Assembly (NCBI GenBank): GCA_042090305.1
Contig: JBELJQ010000019.1
Location: forward strand, 1 to 32,701
Direction: 5' to 3'
DNA length: 32,701 bases
Source of the DNA: TMED13 sp042090305
Lineage (GTDB): Bacteria > Pseudomonadota > Alphaproteobacteria > Methylaequorales > Methylaequoraceae
Positions 1 to 7,310 of the stretch are shown here, piece by piece. Made by a program: the position numbers and the translations under genes. How positions within the stretch are numbered: the stretch's first letter is position 1; each line of letters begins with the position of its first letter. The notes beneath the pieces were generated by a model that had not been told where the DNA came from, did not search any database, and saw nothing but the letters and a program-made list of their open reading frames with translations.

Positions 1-581
1 ATTTCAAAAACAATATCAACTCTATTTCCTGAATTTTTTATATATTTTGGTTCAATAAAGGTTGAAAAAAAACCTTGCCTTTTATAAATTGTTTGAATTT
101 TTTTTACATCATTTTTTATTACATCCATCGAATAAACATTTCTGGGTTTTGTTTCAATTTCAGCTAAAATTATATCATCTGAAATTTCAGAGTTACCCTC
201 AATTGATACCTGATTTATTAATGGGTTTTCCTTAATAGATATAAAAATAACATTATCTCTTTTAAAAATATTCACGTTTTCATAATATCCAGTTTTATAA
301 AGCCTTTTTACTGAAGCACTTAAATCTTTTTGGTTAGTCTGACTTAAATCAATACTTGCGTCCCTAATAATTACGGCTGAATCTAACCTAATATTTCCTT
401 TAACGATAATCTGAGGGAAATTTTGAGGTGTTACAATTTGTCTATTTATTTGTTGAGAATTATTTGTATTAAAATAATCATTATCATAACTTGATGATGG
501 ACTGGCTGGAGTGCCAGCACTGACAGAGAAACCTTTAAGAAAAAGAAAAAGAGTAATCAGGGTTAAATATATAAAATGCAT
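1..581 (-). CDS. bamA: Outer membrane protein assembly factor BamA (N-terminal part, runs off the window)
   Basis: BamA is the central outer-membrane beta-barrel of the BAM complex, which folds and inserts other barrel proteins. Only the first 193 codons are present; the rest lies left of position 1. The ATG at 581 begins a typical signal peptide (hydrophobic residues 4-18, cleavage likely after V-S-A at 20-22). Residues 23-57 are a Ser/Asn/Gln-rich linker that looks disordered. POTRA1 follows at about 58-125 (starts IIVKGN, contains LYKTGYYENV) and POTRA2 starts at about 126 (NQVSIEGNSEI, later IYKRQGFF). The start lies 5 nt past the rseP stop, so the two are probably co-transcribed; rseP-bamA adjacency is standard in proteobacteria. 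The SD is weak (AGAA). The long linker before POTRA1 is the one odd feature. The assignment rests on POTRA repeats plus synteny, as the barrel is not visible. Confidence 0.93.
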   Translation of the reverse strand, partial: MHFIYLTLITLFLFLKGFSVSAGTPASPSSSYDNDYFNTNNSQQINRQIVTPQNFPQIIVKGNIRLDSAVIIRDASIDLSQTNQKDLSASVKRLYKTGYYENVNIFKRDNVIFISIKENPLINQVSIEGNSEISDDIILAEIETKPRNVYSMDVIKNDVKKIQTIYKRQGFFSTFIEPKYIKNSGNRVDIVFE

Positions 582-586
582 ATTTT

Positions 587-1630
587 CTAAAAAAATCTTG
601 ATATGTCATTATACGTTGCAAAGATCATTAATGAAATAAGAATAAAAAAACCAAATGTATGAGCTAATTCAAGATACTTTTGTTTCAGTGGTTTACCATT
701 TACGAATTCAACAAAATTTAGCAGTAAATGTCCACCGTCTAACATAGGGATTGGGAATAAATTAATTAGACCTAAGTTTAAAGATATTATCATCATAAAC
801 CATAAAGTACTTTGTATTCCTTTCTCCCAGAAATCACCAGATAGCTCAGCAATTCTTATTGGGCCGCCAAGATCCTCAGCGCCTCTAGAACCAGTTATAA
901 TTTCAAAAACACCAATAAGAGTCATTTTAGTGAAATTAATAATTTGAAAAAAAGCTTCATTAGTGGCATCAACTATGTTTAGTTTTTTTTCAACTGTCGT
1001 GCCTCTGATACCAATAATATTGTCTACAACCTTTACAGTTTTAGTTAAAACATTGTTATCTCTTAAAAAACTAATCTCAAGATTAGCTGAATTATTGGAA
1101 CCAATTATTTTCTGCAAATCTCCAAAATTATTTATCTTAATATTATTTATTTCAATAATAATATCATTTTTTCTTAATCCTGCTTCAAACGCAGACTTTG
1201 ATTCATCAATGTAACTTATTTGTGGTGTGTTTTCTGTAAATCCATATTGATTATTAATGAAGATAAGTAGAAAAAAAGAAAAAAGAAAATTGGCAGCAGG
1301 ACCTGCAATAAGTATCCATGATCTTTGATTTAAGGTTTTTTCATGAAAAGACTGTTTTAAATCTATATTTTTAGTTTGTTTTTTTGTACTTGCTTCATCT
1401 TGATCGCCATGCATTTTTACATAACCACCTAGTGGAACTAAAGAAAATTTCCAACGGGTACCCGATTTATCATTAAAACCAAATAACTCCTTTCCAAATC
1501 CTATTGAAAATACCTCAACTTTAACTCCATTCAATCTCGCAATAGAGTAGTGCCCGAGTTCATGAACAAAAACTAGGATTGTTAGTATTACTATAAATGG
1601 TAAAATATTATTAATGATCACTTCAAACAT
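587..1630 (-). CDS. rseP: RIP metalloprotease RseP (site-2 protease family)
   Basis: Intramembrane zinc protease that in proteobacteria cleaves anti-sigma factors such as RseA and clears remnant signal peptides within the inner membrane. Length is 347 aa. The first membrane helix carries the zinc-binding HELGH at residues 23-27. A second conserved transmembrane motif, NLFPIPMLDGG at 290-300, supplies the Asp ligand (D298). Between them are a membrane segment at about 106-126 and one PDZ domain at about 130-205 (SAFEAGLRKNDIIIEIN); E. coli RseP has two PDZ domains, while single-PDZ forms are common in alphaproteobacteria. The ATG at 1630 lies 8 nt after the dxr stop. The position between dxr and bamA is the classic order. 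Whether it controls a sigma-E type response here cannot be told, because no anti-sigma gene is in view. Confidence 0.96.
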   Translation of the reverse strand: MFEVIINNILPFIVILTILVFVHELGHYSIARLNGVKVEVFSIGFGKELFGFNDKSGTRWKFSLVPLGGYVKMHGDQDEASTKKQTKNIDLKQSFHEKTLNQRSWILIAGPAANFLFSFFLLIFINNQYGFTENTPQISYIDESKSAFEAGLRKNDIIIEINNIKINNFGDLQKIIGSNNSANLEISFLRDNNVLTKTVKVVDNIIGIRGTTVEKKLNIVDATNEAFFQIINFTKMTLIGVFEIITGSRGAEDLGGPIRIAELSGDFWEKGIQSTLWFMMIISLNLGLINLFPIPMLDGGHLLLNFVEFVNGKPLKQKYLELAHTFGFFILISLMIFATYNDISRFF

Positions 1631-1638
1631 AAGTCTAT

Positions 1639-2796
1639 CTAATATGCTCCTGTTTTAATTAGCGATTGGGCGCGCAATCTCGATTCAGAATCAACTTCAA
1701 TTACATCTTTTATACTATTGAGCTCAGAAAATGAAGTTTTATTTAAAGTTTTTTCAACTATTTTAGAAATAGAGGTAAACTTAATTTTATTATTTAAAAA
1801 TTCTTCGACTGCTATCTCATTAGCGGCATTTAATACAGCAGGAGCGCTTTTTTGTATTTTTAAAGATTCATAAGCTAATTCTAAACAAGGAAATTTCTTT
1901 AGACATGGATTAAAAAAAGTAAGTTTTCCAATCTCACCTAAATTAAGCCTTTTTACATTAGTTTTTAATCTTTGAGGGTATGCCAATGTATATGAGATGG
2001 GTGTTCTCATATCAGGAGTTCCCATTTGACATAAAATTGAACCATCAACATATTCAACACAAGAATGAATTATTGATTCGGGATGAATTAAAATGTCAAC
2101 CATTTCGTAAGGCATATCAAATAAAAAACAAGCCTCAATAAGTTCCAGACCCTTATTCATCATAGTTGCTGAATCAATTGAAATTTTTTTCCCCATTGAC
2201 CAATTTGGATGTTTAATTGCCTGCTCAGGTGTAACATATTCTAAGTCATTTCTATCGTGGTTTAAAAAAGGACCACCAGATGCTGTTAAAATTAACTTTG
2301 AAACTTTGGATTTATTTTTAAAATCTAGAACTTGATAAATTGCATTATGTTCAGAGTCTATAGGCAGAATCTTTACATTATTTTCTTTAGCAATTTTTGT
2401 TACTAGCATTCCAGAACACACTAGACTTTCTTTATTGGCTAATGCTAGTGTAATACCTTTATTTAGAACAGAGATTACTGGAAGCAATCCAACTGCACCT
2501 GTTATTGCAGCAATTACAATATCAGTTTTAAAATCAAGGATTTCATCATATGAATCTTTTCCATTTAAGACTTTAATATTAGATGTATTAATATCTTTAA
2601 ATTTTTTAAATGAGTCCTCATCAGCAATTGAAATGATTTTTGGTTTAAATATTTCAACTTGTTCATAAAGTTTTTGATAGTTTTTATTAGCTGAAAGACC
2701 AACTACTTCATATTTATCTGGATGATTTTCAATTATATCTAGTGTTGACTGACCAATTGAACCAGTAGAACCAAAAATAGTAATTTTTTTTTTCAT
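1639..2796 (-). CDS. dxr: 1-deoxy-D-xylulose 5-phosphate reductoisomerase
   Basis: Second enzyme of the MEP isoprenoid pathway. It converts 1-deoxy-D-xylulose 5-phosphate to 2-C-methyl-D-erythritol 4-phosphate with NADPH in the cytosol. Length is 385 aa, usual for the family. The N-terminus holds the NADPH-binding glycine motif GSTGSIGQ (residues 9-16). Further on come ANKESLVCSG, the metal and substrate region IDSEHNAIYQ, and TASGGPFL of the flexible lid region, then SMGKKISIDSATMMNKGLELIEA. The C-terminal part ends in the usual helical domain. The ATG at 2796 lies 6 nt after the cdsA stop. Its product pathway feeds IPP and DMAPP to UppS two genes upstream, so the cluster joins precursor supply and the undecaprenyl carrier. 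Confidence 0.98.
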   Translation of the reverse strand: MKKKITIFGSTGSIGQSTLDIIENHPDKYEVVGLSANKNYQKLYEQVEIFKPKIISIADEDSFKKFKDINTSNIKVLNGKDSYDEILDFKTDIVIAAITGAVGLLPVISVLNKGITLALANKESLVCSGMLVTKIAKENNVKILPIDSEHNAIYQVLDFKNKSKVSKLILTASGGPFLNHDRNDLEYVTPEQAIKHPNWSMGKKISIDSATMMNKGLELIEACFLFDMPYEMVDILIHPESIIHSCVEYVDGSILCQMGTPDMRTPISYTLAYPQRLKTNVKRLNLGEIGKLTFFNPCLKKFPCLELAYESLKIQKSAPAVLNAANEIAVEEFLNNKIKFTSISKIVEKTLNKTSFSELNSIKDVIEVDSESRLRAQSLIKTGAY

Positions 2797-2802
2797 TTGA
2801 AT

Positions 2803-3630
2803 TTATTGTATAAAAAACAGATTATAATCAAGAATTATCAATAATGATATCAATATTAAGAATAAAAACATTCCATCAAGTCTATCTAATGCACCTCCGT
2901 GTCCAGGAATGATATTACTACTATCTTTAACTTTACAAATTCTCTTAAATTTTGATTCAATTAAATCTCCAAATTGAAAAGTGACTGAAAAAATTATTGA
3001 AAGTAAGAAAATATTTAGAATATTACCATGATTAAACACTAGAAGACATATTATAGTTGGTACTATTATGCCTGCCAAAAATCCAGCAACAGTTTTGTTA
3101 GGACTTATAGAGGAAGCTAATTTTATTCCGCCTATTTTTTTTCCAAAATAATATGCTGACGAATCAACTAATACAGAGAAAATTATTGCAAATAAAAATA
3201 TTCTTTCAAAATCTAAATGACTTTTTAAAATAATTATCAGAAAGAAAGGTGAAACAACATATAATAAACCAATTAAGTTAATTAAATTGGTATAGAAATA
3301 TTTTGAATAGACAAAAATAATTAAAGTAACAAAAATAATAAAAAGAATAAAACTCTCAAAAAAAAATGAAAGGTTAAGAAGATTTAATAAAATAATTAAA
3401 AAAAAACTATTAATACCTAATTTGGTTTTCGTTAAATTTGCATATTTTATTGTTAAACTCCCTTTTGAAATCAATTGGTAATGTTTAACTAATCTTAAAT
3501 ACTCCCAAATACACATAAATTGGAAAATCTGAAGCAAAGTAACAAAAAGAATTAAATTACCAAATATCATCATATAAAATAATATTAAAAGTATTATTGA
3601 TGAAAATATCCTTAAAGAAAGCTCATTCAT
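2803..3630 (-). CDS. cdsA: Phosphatidate cytidylyltransferase (CDP-diglyceride synthase)
   Basis: Integral membrane enzyme that makes CDP-diacylglycerol from phosphatidate and CTP, the branch point of phospholipid synthesis. The C-terminal signature is complete: SKFKRICKVKD followed by IPGHGGALDRLDG at about residues 226-253. Several hydrophobic helices precede it and one follows. The frame is open further upstream to 3801, but I place the start at ATG 3630. That codon sits 1 nt after the uppS TAA and is preceded by GGAG with 6-nt spacing (3637-3640) inside the uppS end; the extra upstream residues are just uppS DNA read in another frame. This gives 275 aa, a normal size. It is translationally coupled to uppS. 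Phe/Ile/Leu content is very high, as expected for a membrane protein in an AT-rich genome. Confidence 0.95.
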   Translation of the reverse strand: MNELSLRIFSSIILLILFYMMIFGNLILFVTLLQIFQFMCIWEYLRLVKHYQLISKGSLTIKYANLTKTKLGINSFFLIILLNLLNLSFFFESFILFIIFVTLIIFVYSKYFYTNLINLIGLLYVVSPFFLIIILKSHLDFERIFLFAIIFSVLVDSSAYYFGKKIGGIKLASSISPNKTVAGFLAGIIVPTIICLLVFNHGNILNIFLLSIIFSVTFQFGDLIESKFKRICKVKDSSNIIPGHGGALDRLDGMFLFLILISLLIILDYNLFFIQ

Positions 3631-3631
3631 T

Positions 3632-4336
3632 TTAATCTCCACCAAACCTTCTTTTTCTAGAGATATAATTATTAAGCGCAGAAGTGTATTTAGGGATAGT
3701 AAAGTCAGGCCATAATGTTTTTGTAAAATATAATTCTGAATACGCAATTTGCCACAATAAAAAATTAGATAATCTTTTTTCGCCTGATGTTCTAATAACA
3801 AAGTCCGGATCTGGAATATTATTTGTCATTAGGTGATTTGAGATATCTTGTTCAGATATATTTTTAATTTTTTTTTTTTCAATAGATTTAAAAGCATTTA
3901 AAATCTCATTACGAGAACCATAACTTAAAGCTAAAGTTAAATGTAACTTATTAAAGTTAGACGTGATTTTTTTTAAATTAATTACATCATTTTTTATAGT
4001 TTTATCAAATTTATTAATATCTCCAATAAATGAAAACCTTATTTTTTCTTTGACAAAAATATCTTTTTCCGACTCTAAATAGAATTTAAGTAGAGATTGT
4101 AATTTAAAAATTTCTGATTCACTTCTATTCCAGTTTTCTGTAGAAAAACTAAAAAAAGTTAAATATCTTATTTTTAATTTTAGTGATTTTTTAACAATAT
4201 TTTTTACAATCTCAGAACCTTTTTTGTGCCCCTCAATTATTTGTAATTTTTTTGTTTTTGCCCATCGTCTATTACCATCCATAATGAAAGCCACATGATT
4301 TGGTAAGTGCTTAGAAGATTTGCTGTCGAAAACCAT
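3632..4336 (-). CDS. uppS: Isoprenyl transferase / di-trans,poly-cis-undecaprenyl-diphosphate synthase
   Basis: Cis-prenyltransferase that extends farnesyl diphosphate with IPP to undecaprenyl diphosphate, the lipid carrier for peptidoglycan and O-antigen units. It is a soluble, membrane-associated enzyme of 234 aa. HVAFIMDGNRRWA at residues 14-26 contains the catalytic Asp (D20). The C-terminal substrate-binding motif begins at R182 (RTSGEKRLSNFLLWQ), followed by AYSELYF. The ATG at 4336 shares one base with the frr stop (TAATG), so translation is probably coupled. A long run of A codons (Lys-rich IEKKKIKN segment) makes a homopolymer near 3868-3880, but the frame is intact through it. The frr-uppS-cdsA order is the usual proteobacterial one. 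Confidence 0.97.
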   Translation of the reverse strand: MVFDSKSSKHLPNHVAFIMDGNRRWAKTKKLQIIEGHKKGSEIVKNIVKKSLKLKIRYLTFFSFSTENWNRSESEIFKLQSLLKFYLESEKDIFVKEKIRFSFIGDINKFDKTIKNDVINLKKITSNFNKLHLTLALSYGSRNEILNAFKSIEKKKIKNISEQDISNHLMTNNIPDPDFVIRTSGEKRLSNFLLWQIAYSELYFTKTLWPDFTIPKYTSALNNYISRKRRFGGD

Positions 4337-4890
4337 TACACCTTTAAAATATCTTTTTCCTTTTCATTATAGGAGTCATCTATTTTCTTTACAAAATTAT
4401 CTGTTAAACTTTGAATTTCTTCAGAATATTGGAAGGATTCATCTTCCGAAATTTCTTTATTTTTTTCATCATTTTTAATTTTATCCATTGCCTCTCTTCT
4501 AATATTTCTGACTGAAATTTTACAATCTTCAGAGTATTTAGAGGCAATTTTAACAATTTCTTTTCTTCTCTCCTCTGACAATTCAGGAACTGGGACTCTA
4601 ATAAGATTACCTTCAATCATGGGATTTAAGCCTAAGTCTGAATTTCTTATAGAACTTTCTACAGAATTCACAAGAGCATCATCCCATACCTGAACAGTTA
4701 TTAACCTAGATTCTGGCACACTAATATTGGATACCTGGTTAAAAGGTACTCTACTTCCATAAGCCTCTACAGTTAAGGGTTCTAGTAGTGAAACTGAAGC
4801 CCTTCCTGTTCTCAAACCTTGAAACTCTCTTTTAAGGTTTTCAAGAGACTTTTCCATCTTTTCTTTATATAAATTAATTTCAAAAGACAT
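4336..4890 (-). CDS. frr: Ribosome recycling factor
   Basis: With EF-G it splits post-termination 70S complexes so that ribosomes can be reused. The product is 184 aa, matching the usual 185. The three-helix bundle and small beta domain are recognisable: LKREFQGLRTGRAS near the N-terminus, the beta domain with VSNISVPESRLITVQVWD, and the long C-terminal helices with RRKEIVKIASKYSEDCKISVRNIRREA. A GTG two codons earlier (4896) is also in frame. I prefer the ATG at 4890, because TAGGTGAAA just upstream gives an AGG Shine-Dalgarno with 5-nt spacing that overlaps the pyrH stop, and because family members start close to this point. It sits in the rpsB-tsf-pyrH-frr translation block. Confidence 0.97.
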   Translation of the reverse strand: MSFEINLYKEKMEKSLENLKREFQGLRTGRASVSLLEPLTVEAYGSRVPFNQVSNISVPESRLITVQVWDDALVNSVESSIRNSDLGLNPMIEGNLIRVPVPELSEERRKEIVKIASKYSEDCKISVRNIRREAMDKIKNDEKNKEISEDESFQYSEEIQSLTDNFVKKIDDSYNEKEKDILKV

Positions 4891-4896
4891 TTTCAC

Positions 4897-5610
4897 CTAG
4901 CTTATTAAAGTATAATTACCTTTACCATCAATAATTTCTTTTAACGAATTTTTTTCTAAGATAGAAAATACCAAAATAGGTATCTTATTCTCTTTTGCCA
5001 AAGAAATTGATGCCGTATCCATAATCTTTAACTCATTATTAATAACATAATCGTATGTTAGATTGAATAATTTTTTTGCTTTTTTATTTTTAACAGGATC
5101 AGAATCATAAATCCCGTCAACTTTTGTAGCTTTAAACATTATATCACACTTCATCTCTGATGCCCTAAGAGATGCTGCTGTATCTGTTGTGAAATATGGG
5201 TTACCGGTACCAGCAGCAAATATAACAATCCTTTTCTTTTCCACATGCCTTATTGCTCTTCTTCTGATGTAATTTTCACAAACATTTTCAATTTTAAGAG
5301 CAGATAATACTCTTGTATCTATTCCTTTTTGTTCAATTGAATTTTGTAAGATTAGTGAATTAATTACCGTTGCCATCATACCAGTGTAGTCAGCTGATGA
5401 CCTATCCATTCCTTCTGAGGAAGCTGATATACCTCTAAATATATTTCCTCCTCCCACAACAATTGATATACGCAAGCCTTTCTCATAAATATATAATATT
5501 TGATTGGTAATAGAGTTTATGGTGTTTAAATCAATACCAAACTCTTTGTCACCCATCAATGCTTCACCCGATAACTTAAGCATGATGTGTTTGTTATTTA
5601 AATTTAACAA
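4897..5610 (-). CDS. pyrH: UMP kinase (uridylate kinase)
   Basis: Hexameric amino-acid-kinase-fold enzyme phosphorylating UMP to UDP with ATP, in pyrimidine nucleotide synthesis. Length is 237 aa. The N-terminal KLSGEALMG, the glycine loop VVGGGNIFRG, and RRAIRHVEKKRIVIFAAGTGNPYFTTDTAA in the middle are diagnostic. The first in-frame ATG (codon 10) would cut off the first beta strand (residues before LKLSGEA), so I use the TTG at 5610. That gives MLNLNNKHIMLKLSGEA, aligned with typical family N-termini. The SD before the TTG is weak (AAGAG, rather far upstream). It lies 9 nt downstream of the tsf stop. In bacteria this enzyme is allosterically controlled by UTP and GTP; nothing in the DNA bears on that. 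Confidence 0.96.
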   Translation of the reverse strand: MLNLNNKHIMLKLSGEALMGDKEFGIDLNTINSITNQILYIYEKGLRISIVVGGGNIFRGISASSEGMDRSSADYTGMMATVINSLILQNSIEQKGIDTRVLSALKIENVCENYIRRRAIRHVEKKRIVIFAAGTGNPYFTTDTAASLRASEMKCDIMFKATKVDGIYDSDPVKNKKAKKLFNLTYDYVINNELKIMDTASISLAKENKIPILVFSILEKNSLKEIIDGKGNYTLIS

Positions 5611-5619
5611 TTTAGAAAA

Positions 5620-6492
5620 TTACTCTTGTCCAAGTTTATAAACAAGGAAGTTGGAAATCTCATAGTCAAGTTGATTATCTTTATTAAAAGTACTGATTAG
5701 ATCTTTGATTTTAATTTTATTATCCATCACAAAATATTGTTCAGTCAAACAAACTTCTTCAAAATATTTTTTTATTTTTCCGTCTACAATTTTATTAATA
5801 ATTTCTTCAGGTTTATTAGAATTTTTTAGTTGCTCGCTATAAATAGACCTTTCCTTTTCAACTAAGTTTTTATCTAGAAGTTCTTCATTTATTGATTTTG
5901 GGTCTGTCGCTGCTATATGCATGCTGAGATTTTTAGAGAACTCTTTAACATTTTCACTAGTCTTGGAACATTTATATGTAAGTAGGACACCTATTTTTCC
6001 TGAGTGATTATCAACAGAATTATGAAGGTATTTTTGATAAGAAAACTCTTTATCTTCAAATTTTTGCATCCTTTTGATAATAATATTTTCTCCAAGTTTA
6101 GAAATTTGTTCAGTAAGCACCTCTTTTACTTTATTTGAGCTATCTATAAAGTTTGTTTCCATTAAAGATTCAACGTCTTCAGCATTACATTGTAAACCAG
6201 TGTTTGCAAGATTTTCACAGAAACTTGAAAAAATCTCATTTTTGGCAACAAAATCAGTTTCTACATTTATTTCCATTATAATTGCAGAGTCGTCGGATGT
6301 TAGTATTGTTACTAAGCCATCAGATGCCTCTCTGCTTGATTTTTTTTGAGCTGTATTTATGCCTTTTTTTCTCAACCACTCTATAGCCTTTTCTATGTTT
6401 CCGTCTGATTCTTCAAGAGCCTTTTTACAATCAAGCATTCCAGCACCTGATTTTTCTCTTAATTCTTTAATTATTGAGGAACTAAGAGTCAT
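5620..6492 (-). CDS. tsf: Translation elongation factor Ts
   Basis: Guanine-nucleotide exchange factor for EF-Tu. Length is 290 aa, full size. The N-terminal UBA-like domain contains IKELREKSGAGMLDCKKALEE (residues 8-28). The core motif TDFVAKN, which contacts EF-Tu, is at residues 79-85. Two half-domains of the dimerisation core follow (HIAATDPKS in the second). The ATG at 6492 lies inside the end of rpsB, giving an 11-nt overlap, so the pair is translationally coupled. rpsB-tsf is one of the most conserved gene pairs in bacteria. Confidence 0.98.
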   Translation of the reverse strand: MTLSSSIIKELREKSGAGMLDCKKALEESDGNIEKAIEWLRKKGINTAQKKSSREASDGLVTILTSDDSAIIMEINVETDFVAKNEIFSSFCENLANTGLQCNAEDVESLMETNFIDSSNKVKEVLTEQISKLGENIIIKRMQKFEDKEFSYQKYLHNSVDNHSGKIGVLLTYKCSKTSENVKEFSKNLSMHIAATDPKSINEELLDKNLVEKERSIYSEQLKNSNKPEEIINKIVDGKIKKYFEEVCLTEQYFVMDNKIKIKDLISTFNKDNQLDYEISNFLVYKLGQE

Positions 6493-7213
6493 TATTTTTA
6501 TCCATTTCTTTTTTTTCAGTTTCCATATCAGTTTTTACATCTTTAACAGAATCTAAAATAGTCTTCGAGATTGCATTGCAGTAAAATTCAATTGATCTAA
6601 TTGCATCATCATTGCCAGGTATTGGATAACTAATACCTTCTGGATTTGAATTAGAATCTATAACTGCAACAATCGGAATTCCAATTTTATTGGCTTCTTT
6701 AACAGCTAAAATTTCTTTATTCGTATCTATAATGAATATTAAGTCAGGCTGTCCAGACATATTTTTTATTCCACCTAATGCCTTATTTAGCTTTTCAACT
6801 GAATTCTCGAAGTTAAGTATTTCTTTTTTTGTATATGAATGTGATTTATTTTCTAAAATTTCTTCAAGATCTTTTAATTTCTTTATTGAATTCTGAATTG
6901 TATCCCAATTAGTAAGCATACCTCCCAGCCATCTTTTATTAATAAAAAACTGGTTACATTCAATTGCATATCTTTCAATTATTTCTGAAGCTTGTCTTTT
7001 AGTACCTACAAACAAAATATTTTTTCCTTTTGAAGCATATTCGGCGACTACTTTTAAAGCATTATCGAAGTATACAACGGTTTGTTGCAGATCTATAATA
7101 TGAATTCCGTTTCTATGACCAAATATAAACTCGGACATTTTAGGGTTCCATCTATTTGTTCTATGGCCGAAATGGACGCCAGCATCTAATAACTCTTTTA
7201 TGGTTACAGTCAT
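6482..7213 (-). CDS. rpsB: 30S ribosomal protein S2
   Basis: Small-subunit ribosomal protein needed for binding S1. The reading frame stays open to a possible ATG at 7246, but I place the start at ATG 7213. GGAG lies 8 nt upstream (7222-7225), and MTVTIKELLDAGVHFGHRTNRWNPKM matches how S2 proteins begin. This gives 243 aa. Other S2 hallmarks are IFGHRNGIHIIDLQQTV, LFVGTKRQASEII, NKRWLGGMLTNWDTI, GQPDLIFIIDTNKE and AVIDSNSNPEGISYPIPGNDDA. The C-terminal tail is short and charged and overlaps the start of tsf. Upstream is a 97-bp leader, the longest gap in the window, with a GC-rich patch and a predicted stem-loop. S2 autoregulates its own mRNA in E. coli, so a control element here is plausible. 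Confidence 0.97.
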   Translation of the reverse strand: MTVTIKELLDAGVHFGHRTNRWNPKMSEFIFGHRNGIHIIDLQQTVVYFDNALKVVAEYASKGKNILFVGTKRQASEIIERYAIECNQFFINKRWLGGMLTNWDTIQNSIKKLKDLEEILENKSHSYTKKEILNFENSVEKLNKALGGIKNMSGQPDLIFIIDTNKEILAVKEANKIGIPIVAVIDSNSNPEGISYPIPGNDDAIRSIEFYCNAISKTILDSVKDVKTDMETEKKEMDKNNDS

Positions 7214-7310
7214 TTTAATTACTCCGGTTATACATACACGCGACATTTGTCACCAGAGCGGCCGCATGTTTGAATTTATGTTAACTTAAACTATTACGGA
7301 TAATTTTCAA
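7214..7310 (-). promoter_or_regulatory. rpsB 5' leader: GC-rich patch with predicted stem-loop
   Basis: This 97-bp gap between dnaE and rpsB is the longest non-coding stretch in the window. Its middle is far more GC-rich than its surroundings and holds the palindrome GCGGCCGC (7258-7265). On the minus strand ACATGCG (7269-7263) can pair with CGCGTGT (7242-7236). This makes a 7-bp stem with one G-U pair closing a 20-nt loop, about 10 nt before the Shine-Dalgarno. TTGAAA at 7305-7310 resembles a -35 box, but I find no good -10 at normal spacing, so no promoter is assigned. Ribosomal protein leaders often bind the protein they encode, so an S2-binding or other control element is possible but unproven. 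Confidence 0.45.
7222..7225 (-). promoter_or_regulatory. Shine-Dalgarno site deciding the rpsB start
   Basis: GGAG on the minus strand (within CCGGAG), 8 nt before ATG 7213. It favours this start over the upstream ATG at 7246, which would add 11 residues unlike S2. Confidence 0.8.

Noticed and set aside
3631..3801. N-terminal extension of cdsA by 57 residues
   Set aside because: The extra residues come from the uppS C-terminal DNA in another frame and do not look like a membrane segment. ATG 3630 has GGAG at good spacing just after the uppS stop.
3865..3885. Poly-A/T tract in uppS as a frameshift or pseudogene signal
   Set aside because: The frame is continuous across the tract and conserved motifs occur on both sides.
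4404..4616. Possible 70-aa gene within frr
   Set aside because: It is a lysine-rich frame-shifted reading of frr on the same strand, with no RBS or family resemblance.
7214..7246. Upstream ATG start for rpsB giving 254 aa
   Set aside because: The 11 added residues are not S2-like and the SD (GGAG) matches ATG 7213.
7258..7265. NotI-type site GCGGCCGC as a cloning or assembly artefact
   Set aside because: Both flanks continue naturally into intact dnaE and rpsB and no vector-like sequence is visible. The palindrome fits a structured leader, although reads across it would settle the matter.
7305..7310. rpsB promoter with -35 TTGAAA
   Set aside because: No convincing -10 element occurs 16-18 bp downstream, so the match is treated as chance.
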